From contig NZ_BANF01000008.1 of the NCBI RefSeq assembly GCF_000964425.1, forward strand, positions 1 to 64,000: DNA of 64,000 nucleotides, written 5' to 3'. This stretch comes from Komagataeibacter intermedius TF2. Its GTDB lineage: Bacteria > Pseudomonadota > Alphaproteobacteria > Acetobacterales > Acetobacteraceae. The notes beneath the pieces are model-generated. The model did not search any database, was not told where the DNA came from, and saw only the letters and a list, made by a program, of their open reading frames with translations. Below are positions 1 to 8,559 of this stretch, piece by piece (the stretch's first letter is position 1; each line of letters starts with the position of its first letter). The position numbers and the translations under genes are program-made.

Positions 1-115
1 CTCGGCGTTATCAGCCGCAAAATGCCCAACCCGACAGGCTGCTAAAGTTGATAATATATTACCATTATGTTATAAACTTTTTAAATTAAAAGTCCGGAAT
101 TTTATTAATTAATCA
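1..115. other. AT-rich intergenic stretch at window edge
   Basis: No gene is visible here. The segment lies just beyond the 3' end of thiD (minus strand) and becomes very AT-rich between about 45 and 120, with repeated TTAATTAA-like words. It could hold a promoter for a gene outside the window or a spacer. No clear hairpin with a T tract is visible. Confidence 0.5.
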
Positions 116-919
116 TTAATTAACCCACGCCGCCATGCCTGCCGCATGATCCAGCGGGCCAGCACCCGCACCGTAACAGGGGGCCGAGGCGATCGCCTTG
201 CGCACATAGGCACGTGCCCGCACAACCGCGTCCCGCAGGGCCATACCCTGCCCCAGCCCGGTTGCAATCGCACTGGCCAGCGTGCAGCCGGTACCATGCG
301 TATGGCGGGTATGGATGCGTCGGGTCACGAATTCCTCGGCCTTTCCGCCCCGTTCCAGCAGCACATCCACCAGTTCGTCACCCTGCATATGCCCGCCCTT
401 GAGCAATACGGCACGTGGCCCCATGGCCAGCAGGTCATGCGCGGCGGCAACCATGTTCGCCCGATTCCCGATCTCGCGGCCCAGCAGGGTCTCCGCTTCG
501 GGCAGGTTGGGGGTCAGGATGGAAGCAAGCGGCAGCAGGCGCGCTTTCAGGGTGGACAGCGCACTGTCCTTCAGTAATGTCGCCCCACCTTTCGCCACCA
601 TGACCGGATCAAGGACATAGGGCACATCGGCGGATGTCATCAGCACGCCGGCAATCGCCTCGATCACGTCAGGGCTGTCCAGCATGCCACTCTTGAACGC
701 ATCCACGCCCAGATCATCAATCACACAACGCATCTGCGCACTGACGAAAGCAGGCGGCACCGGCATGACGTCATGCACGCCCAGCGTGTTCTGTACGGTC
801 AGTGCCGTCACGGCGGTCATGGCGAAGCCCCCCAGCATGGTGACGGTCTTGATATCCGCCTGGATACCTGCCCCGCCCCCGCTATCGCTACCTGCCATGA
901 CAAGAATACGTCCGCGCAT
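116..919 (-). CDS. thiD: Hydroxymethylpyrimidine/phosphomethylpyrimidine kinase
   Basis: Thiamine biosynthesis kinase that phosphorylates HMP and then HMP-phosphate to HMP-diphosphate in the cytoplasm. The 267-residue protein opens with the ribokinase-fold motif AGSDSGGGAGIQADIKT. It carries the anion-hole motif TRHTHGTGCTLASAIA near the C terminus, whose Asp-equivalent lies in the HGTGC stretch. The frame stays open to 961, but ATG at 919 is preferred because it places the start 5 nt after the glmM stop and aligns directly with the family N terminus. It is the last gene of the run ftsH-folP-glmM-thiD and is probably co-transcribed with glmM. ThiD next to GlmM is a context link, not a pathway link. 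Confidence 0.93.
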   Translation of the reverse strand: MRGRILVMAGSDSGGGAGIQADIKTVTMLGGFAMTAVTALTVQNTLGVHDVMPVPPAFVSAQMRCVIDDLGVDAFKSGMLDSPDVIEAIAGVLMTSADVPYVLDPVMVAKGGATLLKDSALSTLKARLLPLASILTPNLPEAETLLGREIGNRANMVAAAHDLLAMGPRAVLLKGGHMQGDELVDVLLERGGKAEEFVTRRIHTRHTHGTGCTLASAIATGLGQGMALRDAVVRARAYVRKAIASAPCYGAGAGPLDHAAGMAAWVN

Positions 920-924
920 AAAAA

Positions 925-2283
925 TCAGCCCGCCATCTGGATCGCGTTGATAGCTTCGCACATATCCTCAACCACTTCTTTCACAAGCACTTCATCTTCT
1001 GCTTCCGCCATGACGCGCACCAAGGGTTCCGTGCCGCTTTCGCGCAGCAGCAGCCGCCCCCGTTCCCCCAACCGCTTTTCTGCGGCCTTGCGGGCTTCAT
1101 GCACCTGCGGGTCATGCAGCGGGCTCTTGCCCGCGAAACGGACGTTCTGCAGAAGCTGGGGATAGGGTTTGAACATGCGGCAGACCTCGCTGGCGGGGCG
1201 ACCGGCTTCCACTACTTCCGCCAGGACCTGCAGGGCCGCGACCAGCCCGTCGCCCGTGGTGGCGAAATCGGACAGAACCATGTGCCCGGACTGCTCACCA
1301 CCGATATTGGCGCCAAGTTCGCGCATCTTTTCCACCACATAGCGGTCTCCCACCGCCGTGCGGACCAGTTCCAGCCCCTGTGTTTCCAGATATCGCTCCA
1401 GCCCCATGTTGGACATGACGGTGGCCACGATATACCGGCTGGACAGCCGTCCCTGCCGTGCCCATGACTTGGAAATCAGGGCAAGGATCTGGTCGCCATC
1501 GATCAGGCGTCCCTTTTCATCGGAAATCAGCACCCGGTCGGCATCCCCATCAAGGGCGATGCCAATATCCGCCCGGTGCCGCTGCACCGCCGCACACAGG
1601 GCTTCGGGCCGGGTGGAGCCGCAGCCTTCATTGATGTTGATGCCATCGGGGTCGCAGCCAATGCGCACGACCTCCGCCCCCAGTTCCCACAATGCCGTGG
1701 GGGCAACACGATAGGCCGCGCCATTGGCGCAGTCGATCACGATACGCAGCCCGTCCAGCCGTAGCCCGCGCGGGAAGGAGGACTTGGCGTTTTCCACATA
1801 CCGCCCCGCCGCGTCATTCAGGCGGGACGCCCGGCCGATCTGGTCCGGGGCAGCCAGCATGTGGGTCAGGTCGGCATTCATCGCCGCCTCGATTCCGGCT
1901 TCTGTCTCATCCGACAGCTTGAACCCGTCGGGACCAAACAGCTTGATGCCATTATCCCCGTACGGATTATGCGACGCCGAGATCATGACCCCCAGATCGG
2001 CACGCAGCGAACGGGTCAGCATGGCAATGGCCGGTGTCGGCATTGGCCCCACCAGCGTCACATCCATGCCTGCCGACAGAAAGCCCGACACCAGCGCGCA
2101 TTCGATCATGTAACCTGACAGCCGCGTGTCCTTGCCCAGCAGCACGCTATGGCGGTGGGTCCCCTGAATGAAGCGCAGGCCAGCCGCCTGCCCCAGCTTC
2201 TGCGCCACTTCGACCGTCATGGGAAAGCGGTTGGCAGTCCCCCGGATTCCATCAGTGCCGAACAGCTTTCTTGTTTTTACCAT
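925..2283 (-). CDS. glmM: Phosphoglucosamine mutase
   Basis: Converts glucosamine-6-phosphate to glucosamine-1-phosphate for UDP-GlcNAc, and so for peptidoglycan and LPS. The 452-residue length is normal. The N-terminal LFGTDGIRG motif, the phosphoserine loop ISASHNP (active Ser about residue 104), the metal-binding DGDADR loop and the C-terminal phosphate-binding [12 protein letters not shown] motif are all present. The ATG at 2283 gives the family's N terminus. It sits 51 nt downstream of folP and 5 nt upstream of thiD, on the same strand. The folP-glmM order downstream of ftsH is common in proteobacteria. Confidence 0.96.
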   Translation of the reverse strand: MVKTRKLFGTDGIRGTANRFPMTVEVAQKLGQAAGLRFIQGTHRHSVLLGKDTRLSGYMIECALVSGFLSAGMDVTLVGPMPTPAIAMLTRSLRADLGVMISASHNPYGDNGIKLFGPDGFKLSDETEAGIEAAMNADLTHMLAAPDQIGRASRLNDAAGRYVENAKSSFPRGLRLDGLRIVIDCANGAAYRVAPTALWELGAEVVRIGCDPDGININEGCGSTRPEALCAAVQRHRADIGIALDGDADRVLISDEKGRLIDGDQILALISKSWARQGRLSSRYIVATVMSNMGLERYLETQGLELVRTAVGDRYVVEKMRELGANIGGEQSGHMVLSDFATTGDGLVAALQVLAEVVEAGRPASEVCRMFKPYPQLLQNVRFAGKSPLHDPQVHEARKAAEKRLGERGRLLLRESGTEPLVRVMAEAEDEVLVKEVVEDMCEAINAIQMAG

Positions 2284-2334
2284 TACTGGGGGTCTCCGGA
2301 TGCATTCAGGTCGTACTCCGACCTACCTTACCTG

Positions 2335-3378
2335 TCAGTGACGATCCAGCCCCTGACTGACACGCACGGCCTGCATCATGGCCGGAACATTGTGAACGCG
2401 CAGCACCGTATCAGCAAAAACCAGCCCCGGCAGGCTGGCGGCAATGGTGGCCGGGTCCCGGCGGCCCGCATCCGGCTGCGCACAGATTTCGCCCAGCATG
2501 CGCTTGCGTGATACGCCCAGCACCATCCGACAGCCCAGATTGGCCAGCAGCGGCAGGCGCGCCAGAAGATCGAGGTTCCCCTCCACCGTCTTGGCAAAGC
2601 CGATACCGGGATCAACCAGTATGCGCGTCCTGTCGATACCGGCTGCCACCGCCTCCTCCACCCGCTGCGACAGTTCGCGCACCACATCCACCGCAACATC
2701 ACCATAGGCCGTATGGTTGCGCATGGTGGCGGGCGTCCCGCGCATGTGCATGAGCATGACCGGGCAGCCATGCCGCGCCACCACCTTCCGTGCCGCCGGA
2801 TCATATGTCAGGGCCGAGACATCATTGATGATGTTCGCACCTGCTTCCAGCGCCCGGTCCATGACCATTGCCTGCCGCGTATCAATGGACAGGTACAGGT
2901 CATCAAATGCGCGGCTTTCCCGCACCGCACGGATAACCGGCCCGATACGACGCCATTCTTCGTCCGCCGATACCGGCGGGGCGCCGGGACGGGTGCTTTC
3001 GCCACCGATATCAACGATCCGGCATCCGGCTGCATGCATTGCACGTATGGCCTCCAGCGCGGGGGCTGCATGGTAATGCCGCCCTCCATCGCTGAAACTG
3101 TCGGGCGTGACATTGATGATTCCCATCACCTGCGGGCCGGTCGGCACGCCGGCATCGGGAAACGGCGCGCTGATGCGGTCCGCAACCTGCGCCCATTGCG
3201 CGGGAATGGCGCAGGCAGGCAGGATACGTCCGTCCTCCTCCCCTCCCCATAACCGCGCCAGCGCATAGGCTGACGGCCCGCCCGCCAGCCAGCGGGCCAG
3301 ACCGGCGGTTACAGCCTGCCGGGCGGCAGGCCCATGCAGCAGGGCAAGGGGTTCAATCAGCCAGTTGTGCGTCATCAT
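2335..3378 (-). CDS. folP: Dihydropteroate synthase with N-terminal extension
   Basis: Condenses p-aminobenzoate with dihydropterin pyrophosphate to make dihydropteroate, the sulfonamide-targeted step of folate synthesis. The TIM-barrel domain begins near residue 84 with MGIINVTPDSFSDGG and continues through GGESTRPGA, SIDTRQAMV, NDVSAL, the DPGIGFAKT loop and the C-terminal GVSRKRML motif. The protein has 347 residues against about 280 for the E. coli enzyme. The excess is an N-terminal stretch of roughly 80 residues with no motif I recognise. Two adjacent ATGs (3378, 3375) are possible starts. It lies downstream of ftsH and separated from it by a repeat element. Confidence 0.93.
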   Translation of the reverse strand: MMTHNWLIEPLALLHGPAARQAVTAGLARWLAGGPSAYALARLWGGEEDGRILPACAIPAQWAQVADRISAPFPDAGVPTGPQVMGIINVTPDSFSDGGRHYHAAPALEAIRAMHAAGCRIVDIGGESTRPGAPPVSADEEWRRIGPVIRAVRESRAFDDLYLSIDTRQAMVMDRALEAGANIINDVSALTYDPAARKVVARHGCPVMLMHMRGTPATMRNHTAYGDVAVDVVRELSQRVEEAVAAGIDRTRILVDPGIGFAKTVEGNLDLLARLPLLANLGCRMVLGVSRKRMLGEICAQPDAGRRDPATIAASLPGLVFADTVLRVHNVPAMMQAVRVSQGLDRH

Positions 3379-3442
3379 CCATCAATGCGGGTATCTTGAG
3401 GACAGCCCACGAAACCACCCTGCCAGTTCCACGGGTGTTCAT

Positions 3443-3510
3443 GGTGAAGCTTTTCCAGAATGTTTCAGGCAACGCCGCCTTTTTGAAAAAGGCGGCGCCC
3501 AAAAACTTTC
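3443..3510 (+). repeat. Two-hairpin palindromic repeat, copy A
   Basis: This copy begins GGTGAAGC, has a degenerate first hairpin, and then a perfect 11-bp arm hairpin at 3474-3496 (GCCGCCTTTTT, G, AAAAAGGCGGC). It ends in CCCAAAAACTTTC. The same unit recurs at 33499, 38534, 56922 and 63036. It lies between ftsH and folP (both minus strand), beyond the ftsH stop. Seen directly; a role in termination or mRNA 3' stability is inference. Confidence 0.85.
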
Positions 3511-3622
3511 ATGTGTTCCTTATCAAGGAATTATTTAAAAACAATCCCTTATGGTTCAGATACAAACATGGCGGGATAGCCATGGGCCATCCCGCCATAT
3601 TCCTGCGTCCGGATCAGATATC

Positions 3623-5563
3623 CTAGCCTGCCGGTGCGGTACCAACGCCGCCGCCACTTTCCGGTGCGGGCAGCGGGGCAACCGGCGCGGACGGCGCCGA
3701 AGGCGGCACGGACGGACGCCGGTTTTCCGGCATCGGGTCGTCAACCACCATGCGCTCGATCTTCTCGCCCCGCAGCACCTGCCGGATTTCCTCACCCGTC
3801 AGGGTTTCATATTCCAGCAAGGCCGCGCCCAGACGGTGCAACTGATCAATATGTTCCAACAGCATGCTGCGGGCACGATCATAAGCGGCATCGATCAGCT
3901 TGCGGACCTCGTTATCGATCTCGCGCGCGGTTTCCTCGGACACGTTCTTGTTCTGCGTGACACTGTGGCCAAGGAAGACTTCCTGCCCGTTACCGCCATA
4001 CGCCACCATGCCGAGCTTTTCGCTCATACCCCATTCAGTCACCATGCGGCGGGCCACGTCGGTCGCCATCTTGATGTCACCCGACGCCCCGGTGGATACG
4101 TTATCCGGGCCAAAAATGATTTCCTCCGCCGCGCGTCCGCCCATGGCCAGCGTCAGCTTGCCGATGCACCATGACCGGCTTTCGGAATAACGGTCCTTTT
4201 CCGGCAGGCTCATCACCATACCCAGCGCACGCCCACGCGGGATGATCGTCGCCTTGTGCACCGGGTCGGAACCCGGCGTAAGAATACCGACAAGGGCATG
4301 GCCACCTTCATGGTAGGCGGTCATCTTCTTTTCGTCCTCGGTCATGACAAGGGAGCGACGCTCGGCCCCCATCATCACCTTGTCCTTGGCGTTCTCGAAT
4401 TCCAGCATGGCAACGGTACGCTTGCCAAGGCGGGCAGCCATCAGCGCCGCTTCATTGACAAGGTTCGCCAGGTCCGCACCCGAAAAACCGGGCGTGCCAC
4501 GGGCGATGACCTTGGGGTCCACATCGGACGCCAGCGGCACCTTGCGCATATGAACGCGCAGGATCTTTTCACGGCCCGCCACATCGGGGTTGGGCACCAC
4601 GACCTGACGGTCGAAGCGACCGGGACGCAGCAGGGCAGGGTCAAGCACGTCGGGACGGTTGGTCGCGGCAATCAGGATTACGCCTTCATTGCTGTCAAAC
4701 CCGTCCATTTCGACCAGCATCTGGTTCAGGGTCTGCTCACGCTCGTCATTCCCACCACCAAGGCCCGCGCCACGATGGCGACCGACCGCGTCGATTTCGT
4801 CAATGAAGATGATGCAGGGTGCGGCCTTCTTGCCCTGCTCGAACATGTCACGGACACGCGACGCACCCACACCCACGAACATTTCCACGAAGTCGGAACC
4901 GGAAATGGTGAAGAACGGCACGTTCGCCTCACCCGCGATGGCACGCGCCAGCAGCGTCTTACCCGTGCCGGGGGGGCCAACCAGCAGCACGCCCTTGGGG
5001 ATCTTGCCGCCCAGACGGGTGAACTTCTGCGGGTCGCGCAGGAAGTCCACGATTTCCTGCAGCTCACCCTTGGCTTCATCAATGCCCGCCACGTCATCAA
5101 ATGTCACGCGGCCCTGCTTTTCGGTCAGCATCCGTGCACGCGACTTGCCAAAGCCCATGGCGCGACCGCCACCGGACTGCATCTGGCGCATGATGAAGAT
5201 CCATGCCCCCACCATAAGCAGCAGCGGCGCATAGTTGATCAGGTAGCGCAGGAAGGGGTTGGTATCGCTTTCCAGCGGCTTGGCCGCGACCTCCACCCCC
5301 TTCTCCGTCAGGCGGGGAATCAGGGTCGGGTCCTGCGGCGCATACGTGTCGAACGAGGTGCCATCCGTCAGTGTGCCGGTAATGTTATGTTCCTGCACCA
5401 CGACAGACCGGACATGCCCGCTGTTCACGTCCCCGATGAAATCGGAATATGCCAGTTGCTGCGATGCGTGCTGCACGCTTCCGGGCTGGAAAACGTTAAA
5501 CAGCAGCAGCAACAGGACGATGATGATAACCCACAGGGCCAGGTTGCGGCCGAAATTGTTCAT
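3623..5563 (-). CDS. ftsH: ATP-dependent zinc metalloprotease FtsH
   Basis: Membrane-anchored AAA+ protease that degrades misfolded membrane proteins and regulatory substrates. The 646-residue protein has an N-terminal membrane helix (about 7-25), a periplasmic domain and a second helix near 105-125. The AAA module carries Walker A GPPGTGKT, Walker [10 protein letters not shown] and the SRH region. The zinc protease site HEGGH lies at about 418-422. The tail is Pro/Ala-rich. ATG at 5563 (MNNFGRN) is preferred over the frame's upstream start at 5602, because it gives the usual FtsH N terminus. tilS lies upstream and folP downstream on the same strand. An 8-5-8 inverted repeat sits in its 5' region. 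Confidence 0.96.
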   Translation of the reverse strand: MNNFGRNLALWVIIIVLLLLLFNVFQPGSVQHASQQLAYSDFIGDVNSGHVRSVVVQEHNITGTLTDGTSFDTYAPQDPTLIPRLTEKGVEVAAKPLESDTNPFLRYLINYAPLLLMVGAWIFIMRQMQSGGGRAMGFGKSRARMLTEKQGRVTFDDVAGIDEAKGELQEIVDFLRDPQKFTRLGGKIPKGVLLVGPPGTGKTLLARAIAGEANVPFFTISGSDFVEMFVGVGASRVRDMFEQGKKAAPCIIFIDEIDAVGRHRGAGLGGGNDEREQTLNQMLVEMDGFDSNEGVILIAATNRPDVLDPALLRPGRFDRQVVVPNPDVAGREKILRVHMRKVPLASDVDPKVIARGTPGFSGADLANLVNEAALMAARLGKRTVAMLEFENAKDKVMMGAERRSLVMTEDEKKMTAYHEGGHALVGILTPGSDPVHKATIIPRGRALGMVMSLPEKDRYSESRSWCIGKLTLAMGGRAAEEIIFGPDNVSTGASGDIKMATDVARRMVTEWGMSEKLGMVAYGGNGQEVFLGHSVTQNKNVSEETAREIDNEVRKLIDAAYDRARSMLLEHIDQLHRLGAALLEYETLTGEEIRQVLRGEKIERMVVDDPMPENRRPSVPPSAPSAPVAPLPAPESGGGVGTAPAG

Positions 5564-5638
5564 CTTGCCTACTGTTCCATCCGCTGGCCCCTTCGCCACC
5601 ACCCCACGCGGGCAGACGAACAGACGCCACGTTCACTA

Positions 5639-5659
5639 CGTCCTATCATACATAGGACG
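5639..5659. promoter_or_regulatory. Perfect inverted repeat upstream of ftsH
   Basis: Arms CGTCCTAT and ATAGGACG are perfectly complementary and separated by CATAC. The centre is about 86 nt upstream of the ftsH ATG, in the 131-nt tilS-ftsH gap. The arm length and spacing would suit a dimeric regulator. There is no T tract to suggest a terminator. The regulator is not identified. Confidence 0.5.
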
Positions 5660-5694
5660 ATCAAGGGACATTCACACCCCCAATCCACCACCTT

Positions 5695-6969
5695 TTATGA
5701 CAATGGATCAGAACGTCCGTCACCGGGGCCATAAAACATGGCCCCGGGTAACACGGGATGGGGTGGCTGGTTCACAAAAACCGCATCGGTCACGCAATCC
5801 TGCGTGCGCAGCCCGATATGCGGGACGGCCATGATGCGCCCATCGTGCCATAGCGCGGGCAGCGTACGCAACACGCGCGCGGGCCAGATGGACCGTGGCA
5901 GCCCGCCCGGCCACCATGATGCAACCGCGCCAGCCGCCCCCATGGTGCAGCCATGTGGCAGGTGCTGCGCCAGCAACACGAACCGCCGGTCCCACATCCC
6001 GCCCACACGCGCGATGACGGGCGGCGAGACCGCCGATTCTTCCCGCGCGATGATCCATTGCCCACCGCGCCACGGGATAATCTGCGCACCTGCCAGGGTC
6101 GCGGGCCGGGGCGCATGGACCAGCCGGTCCACCGCGTCGCGCGCCGGGGGATAGTCGCGCCCGGCCACCACCCGGATCATGGCGGACAGCAGCCGCGCGG
6201 GCGCCAGCCCGGCAGGCAGCACCACCCATCCCCCACGATGAAACCGGGCGTGGGCTGCAAGCCATTGTGCATCCACCGCATCCCGCGCCATGCGTCCCGC
6301 CCCGGCATGACGGGCTTCCAACAGCAGGCGCGTGGCATGGCCCCCATCATGGGCCAGCGCCTGCCGCGCCCGCGCGCGTTCCGTACGCAGGTCATGGTTC
6401 GACGGATCTTCCACCCATTCCACGCCTGTGGCGCGGACGGTGGCGTACAGGGCGGACTTGGGAAATGCCAGCAATGGCCGGACAATGCGTATGTCGGCCG
6501 TGGGGGTCACGATCGCCATGCCCGCCAGCCCGTCATCGCCACTGTCGGCACGCGCGCGCATCATGACCGTTTCCGCCTGATCCCCCGCATGATGGGCCAC
6601 CAGCAGATCCAGCGCCCCGATCTGACGGCAGGCAGCAAACAGCGCCTGATACCGCATGTGCCGGGCACGTTCCGCCATGCGGCTTCCACGTTCCAGTCCC
6701 GTCAGCACCAGCAACCGGCCGGGAATGTCCAGCGTGGACAGACGGGCCAGGGTCTGTTCGGCTTCAGCCCGGGATTCGGCCCGCAGGCCATGATCCACCA
6801 CCAGCGCCACCACATCGCGCCGCCACTGCCGCGCAAGGATGGCCAGCGCCATGCTGTCCGCCCCCCCTGATACGGCAACCGCAACCGGCACGCCCCCGCC
6901 CGGCCACGGACCAAGGGACGCCATCATGGCGGAAAAACGCGACGAACTGACCGGTTCAGCCAAAGTCAC
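5695..6969 (-). CDS. tilS: tRNA(Ile)-lysidine synthetase
   Basis: Adds lysine to C34 of the CAU-anticodon tRNA-Ile so that it reads AUA; an essential cytoplasmic enzyme. The PP-loop motif SGGADSMALA lies near residues 34-43 and is followed by the N-type ATP pyrophosphatase fold. Conserved stretches include VDHGLR, HHAGDQAETV and VRPLL. The C-terminal half (to 424 residues) is Gly/Ala/Arg-rich and diverges from the E. coli form. The frame begins at a GTG (6969) 17 nt after the cpoB stop. cpoB-tilS-ftsH is the usual alphaproteobacterial order. Confidence 0.9.
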   Translation of the reverse strand: MTLAEPVSSSRFSAMMASLGPWPGGGVPVAVAVSGGADSMALAILARQWRRDVVALVVDHGLRAESRAEAEQTLARLSTLDIPGRLLVLTGLERGSRMAERARHMRYQALFAACRQIGALDLLVAHHAGDQAETVMMRARADSGDDGLAGMAIVTPTADIRIVRPLLAFPKSALYATVRATGVEWVEDPSNHDLRTERARARQALAHDGGHATRLLLEARHAGAGRMARDAVDAQWLAAHARFHRGGWVVLPAGLAPARLLSAMIRVVAGRDYPPARDAVDRLVHAPRPATLAGAQIIPWRGGQWIIAREESAVSPPVIARVGGMWDRRFVLLAQHLPHGCTMGAAGAVASWWPGGLPRSIWPARVLRTLPALWHDGRIMAVPHIGLRTQDCVTDAVFVNQPPHPVLPGAMFYGPGDGRSDPLS

Positions 6970-6986
6970 CAGTGCCCGTCCGCCAA

Positions 6987-7730
6987 TCAGTTACATTTAG
7001 CGCGTTTACGATAGACCTGTTCGGCGGATTTGATACGGGCGGCAGGTTCGGGAAACTCGCTGGACAGCTTGTCCAGCGCCTGACAGGCCGAGGCCCTGTC
7101 ATTCAGCGCCACAAGCGTCGCCGCCACGCCCAGCAGGGCGCTGGGCGCGCGCTGCCCGTGCGGCGCGCGGTTATAGGCATCATAATAGGCCAGCGCGGAC
7201 TGGCGGTACTGTTTCTGCCCCGCCAGCGACTGCGCCAGAAGGTACTGGGCATCAACCTGCCGGGGTGACCTGGGACCGGACAGGACCTGCTGCGCATCCG
7301 CCTGCGCCGTGGCGTAATCCTGTTTCAGCAGCGCCTCATTCCCGGCCTTCAGCACATCATCCGGCGTGCGCTTGCTGGCCGCAGGCGCTGCGACCGCGGC
7401 AGCGGCTGCAGGCGCGGCCATCGTAGTAGCCGCCCCCGTGCCAGCATGACCATGCTGCATGGCGAAGTTCATGTCCTCCACCTGCTTGCTCAGCGTGGCA
7501 TTCTGCTGCTGGACCTGATTGGTCAACTGGTCGATCTGGCCACGCATCTGCCGTGTCTGGTCTTCCAGCGCGTTGACGCGGTCCAGCAGCTGCAGGGTCA
7601 GGTTGCCGCTGTCATCGGCCCGGGCCAGCCCCATGCACGCCAGCGATACCCCGCCTGCCAGCATGCCCACCCTGCCCCACCAGCGGCACAGGGACGGGAC
7701 AGAAAGGAAACATGACATCACAGACCGCAT
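6987..7730 (-). CDS. cpoB: Tol-Pal system protein CpoB (YbgF)
   Basis: Periplasmic coordinator of PBP1B activity with Tol-Pal during outer-membrane constriction. The 247-residue protein has a signal peptide ending around ARADDS, a short coiled coil rich in Gln and Leu (trimerisation region, about 45-85), an Ala-rich linker, and C-terminal TPR repeats. The repeats show QYLLAQSL and the usual ending EPAARIKSAEQVYRKRAKC. The start at 7730 is preferred over 7817, because the longer frame would run through the terminator hairpin and lose the signal peptide position. It lies just after pal, which is standard. Confidence 0.88.
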   Translation of the reverse strand: MRSVMSCFLSVPSLCRWWGRVGMLAGGVSLACMGLARADDSGNLTLQLLDRVNALEDQTRQMRGQIDQLTNQVQQQNATLSKQVEDMNFAMQHGHAGTGAATTMAAPAAAAAVAAPAASKRTPDDVLKAGNEALLKQDYATAQADAQQVLSGPRSPRQVDAQYLLAQSLAGQKQYRQSALAYYDAYNRAPHGQRAPSALLGVAATLVALNDRASACQALDKLSSEFPEPAARIKSAEQVYRKRAKCN

Positions 7731-7762
7731 GGACCAAACCCTTTGAAACACAAGACATGCCA

Positions 7763-7804
7763 ACCTAAAACAAAACCGGCCGAGCGATAAGCGCCCGGCC
7801 GGTT
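7763..7804 (-). terminator. Intrinsic terminator after pal
   Basis: Read on the minus strand, AACCGGCCGGGCGC, a short TTATC loop and GCTCGGCCGGTT form a long GC-rich stem followed by TTTGTTTT. It begins 38 nt past the pal stop and before the cpoB start. It suggests that many transcripts end after pal and that cpoB depends on read-through or its own promoter. Confidence 0.75.
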
Positions 7805-7841
7805 CCATAACTGTCACGCAATCGAAAGCGTGGGCAGAGAC

Positions 7842-8312
7842 TTACTGTACCGCCGTGATGGCGTTACGGTTCTGGGCCCAGGATGCTTCGTCATCGCCAA
7901 CGGCGGTCGGACGGTCCTTACCATAGGAAATGGTGGTGATGCGCGACGCATCGACACCTTTCGCCACCAGATAGTCGTGTGCAGCATTGGCACGACGCTC
8001 ACCCAGCGCGATGTTGTATTCTTCCGTGCCGCGATCATCGCAGTTACCGGCAACCTGCACGTGCACCTGCGGGTACTTGGCCAGCCACGCCGCCTGCTTG
8101 TCCAGCGTCGCCTTCGCATCGCTCGACAGCGTGTTCTGGTTCAGGGCGAACAGCACGCGGTCACCAGCGGTCGCGACCAGGTCAGCTTCACTGCCCGGGG
8201 TGGGGCCGACCTGCTGCGTGGCTGCGCCCGTGTTCACGTTCTTGTTCGCATGATCGGAACAGGCAGCGAGAAAAAGGGCCATGCCGGCCGCACCGAGAAG
8301 CTTCAGTTTCAT
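7842..8312 (-). CDS. pal: Peptidoglycan-associated lipoprotein Pal
   Basis: Outer-membrane lipoprotein that binds peptidoglycan and, through TolB, the Tol complex. The 156-residue protein starts MKLKLLGAAGMALFLAAC, a lipobox signal with acylated Cys at residue 18. The OmpA-like domain shows VLFALNQNTLSSDAK, the NCDDRGTEEYNIALGERRA peptidoglycan-binding motif and the ISYGKDRP turn. The start at 8312 is set by the lipobox; the frame upstream of it has no signal. It lies 247 nt from tolB, so it probably also has its own promoter. Confidence 0.95.
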   Translation of the reverse strand: MKLKLLGAAGMALFLAACSDHANKNVNTGAATQQVGPTPGSEADLVATAGDRVLFALNQNTLSSDAKATLDKQAAWLAKYPQVHVQVAGNCDDRGTEEYNIALGERRANAAHDYLVAKGVDASRITTISYGKDRPTAVGDDEASWAQNRNAITAVQ

Positions 8313-8453
8313 TACTTTTGATCCTGGATCGGTTCCATTACCTGAAACCATTTGTTGAATTTCCGGATTTAAATATAGAACGGTCCCGAGTCTCGTTGCG
8401 TCCTGCCAAACAAACTGTCCAACAGAAACCCGCGATCGCTGGAAACCGCCATT

Positions 8454-8483
8454 ACCATAGAGATAAAACCCGGCCACAGTCAA
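8454..8483 (-). promoter_or_regulatory. Candidate sigma-70 promoter for pal
   Basis: On the minus strand TTGACT and TATGGT are separated by 18 nt, about 140 nt upstream of the pal ATG. The -35 matches five of six consensus positions; the -10 is fair. The 247-nt tolB-pal gap makes a separate pal promoter plausible. Inference from sequence only. Confidence 0.45.
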
Positions 8484-8559
8484 TGTTGGACAAACACATA
8501 CCCGCCATTTGCTAAATGATTAGGTTGCGGAATATTGTCTGCCCAACTCGTTGAAAAAC

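Noticed and set aside
4256-5734. Plus-strand frame of about 490 codons across ftsH
   Set aside because: A composition shadow of the FtsH gene; minus-strand Walker and zinc motifs are intact.
8313-8483. N-terminal extension of Pal from the longer frame
   Set aside because: The lipobox signal beginning at 8312 requires that start; the candidate promoter -10 also lies in the extension.
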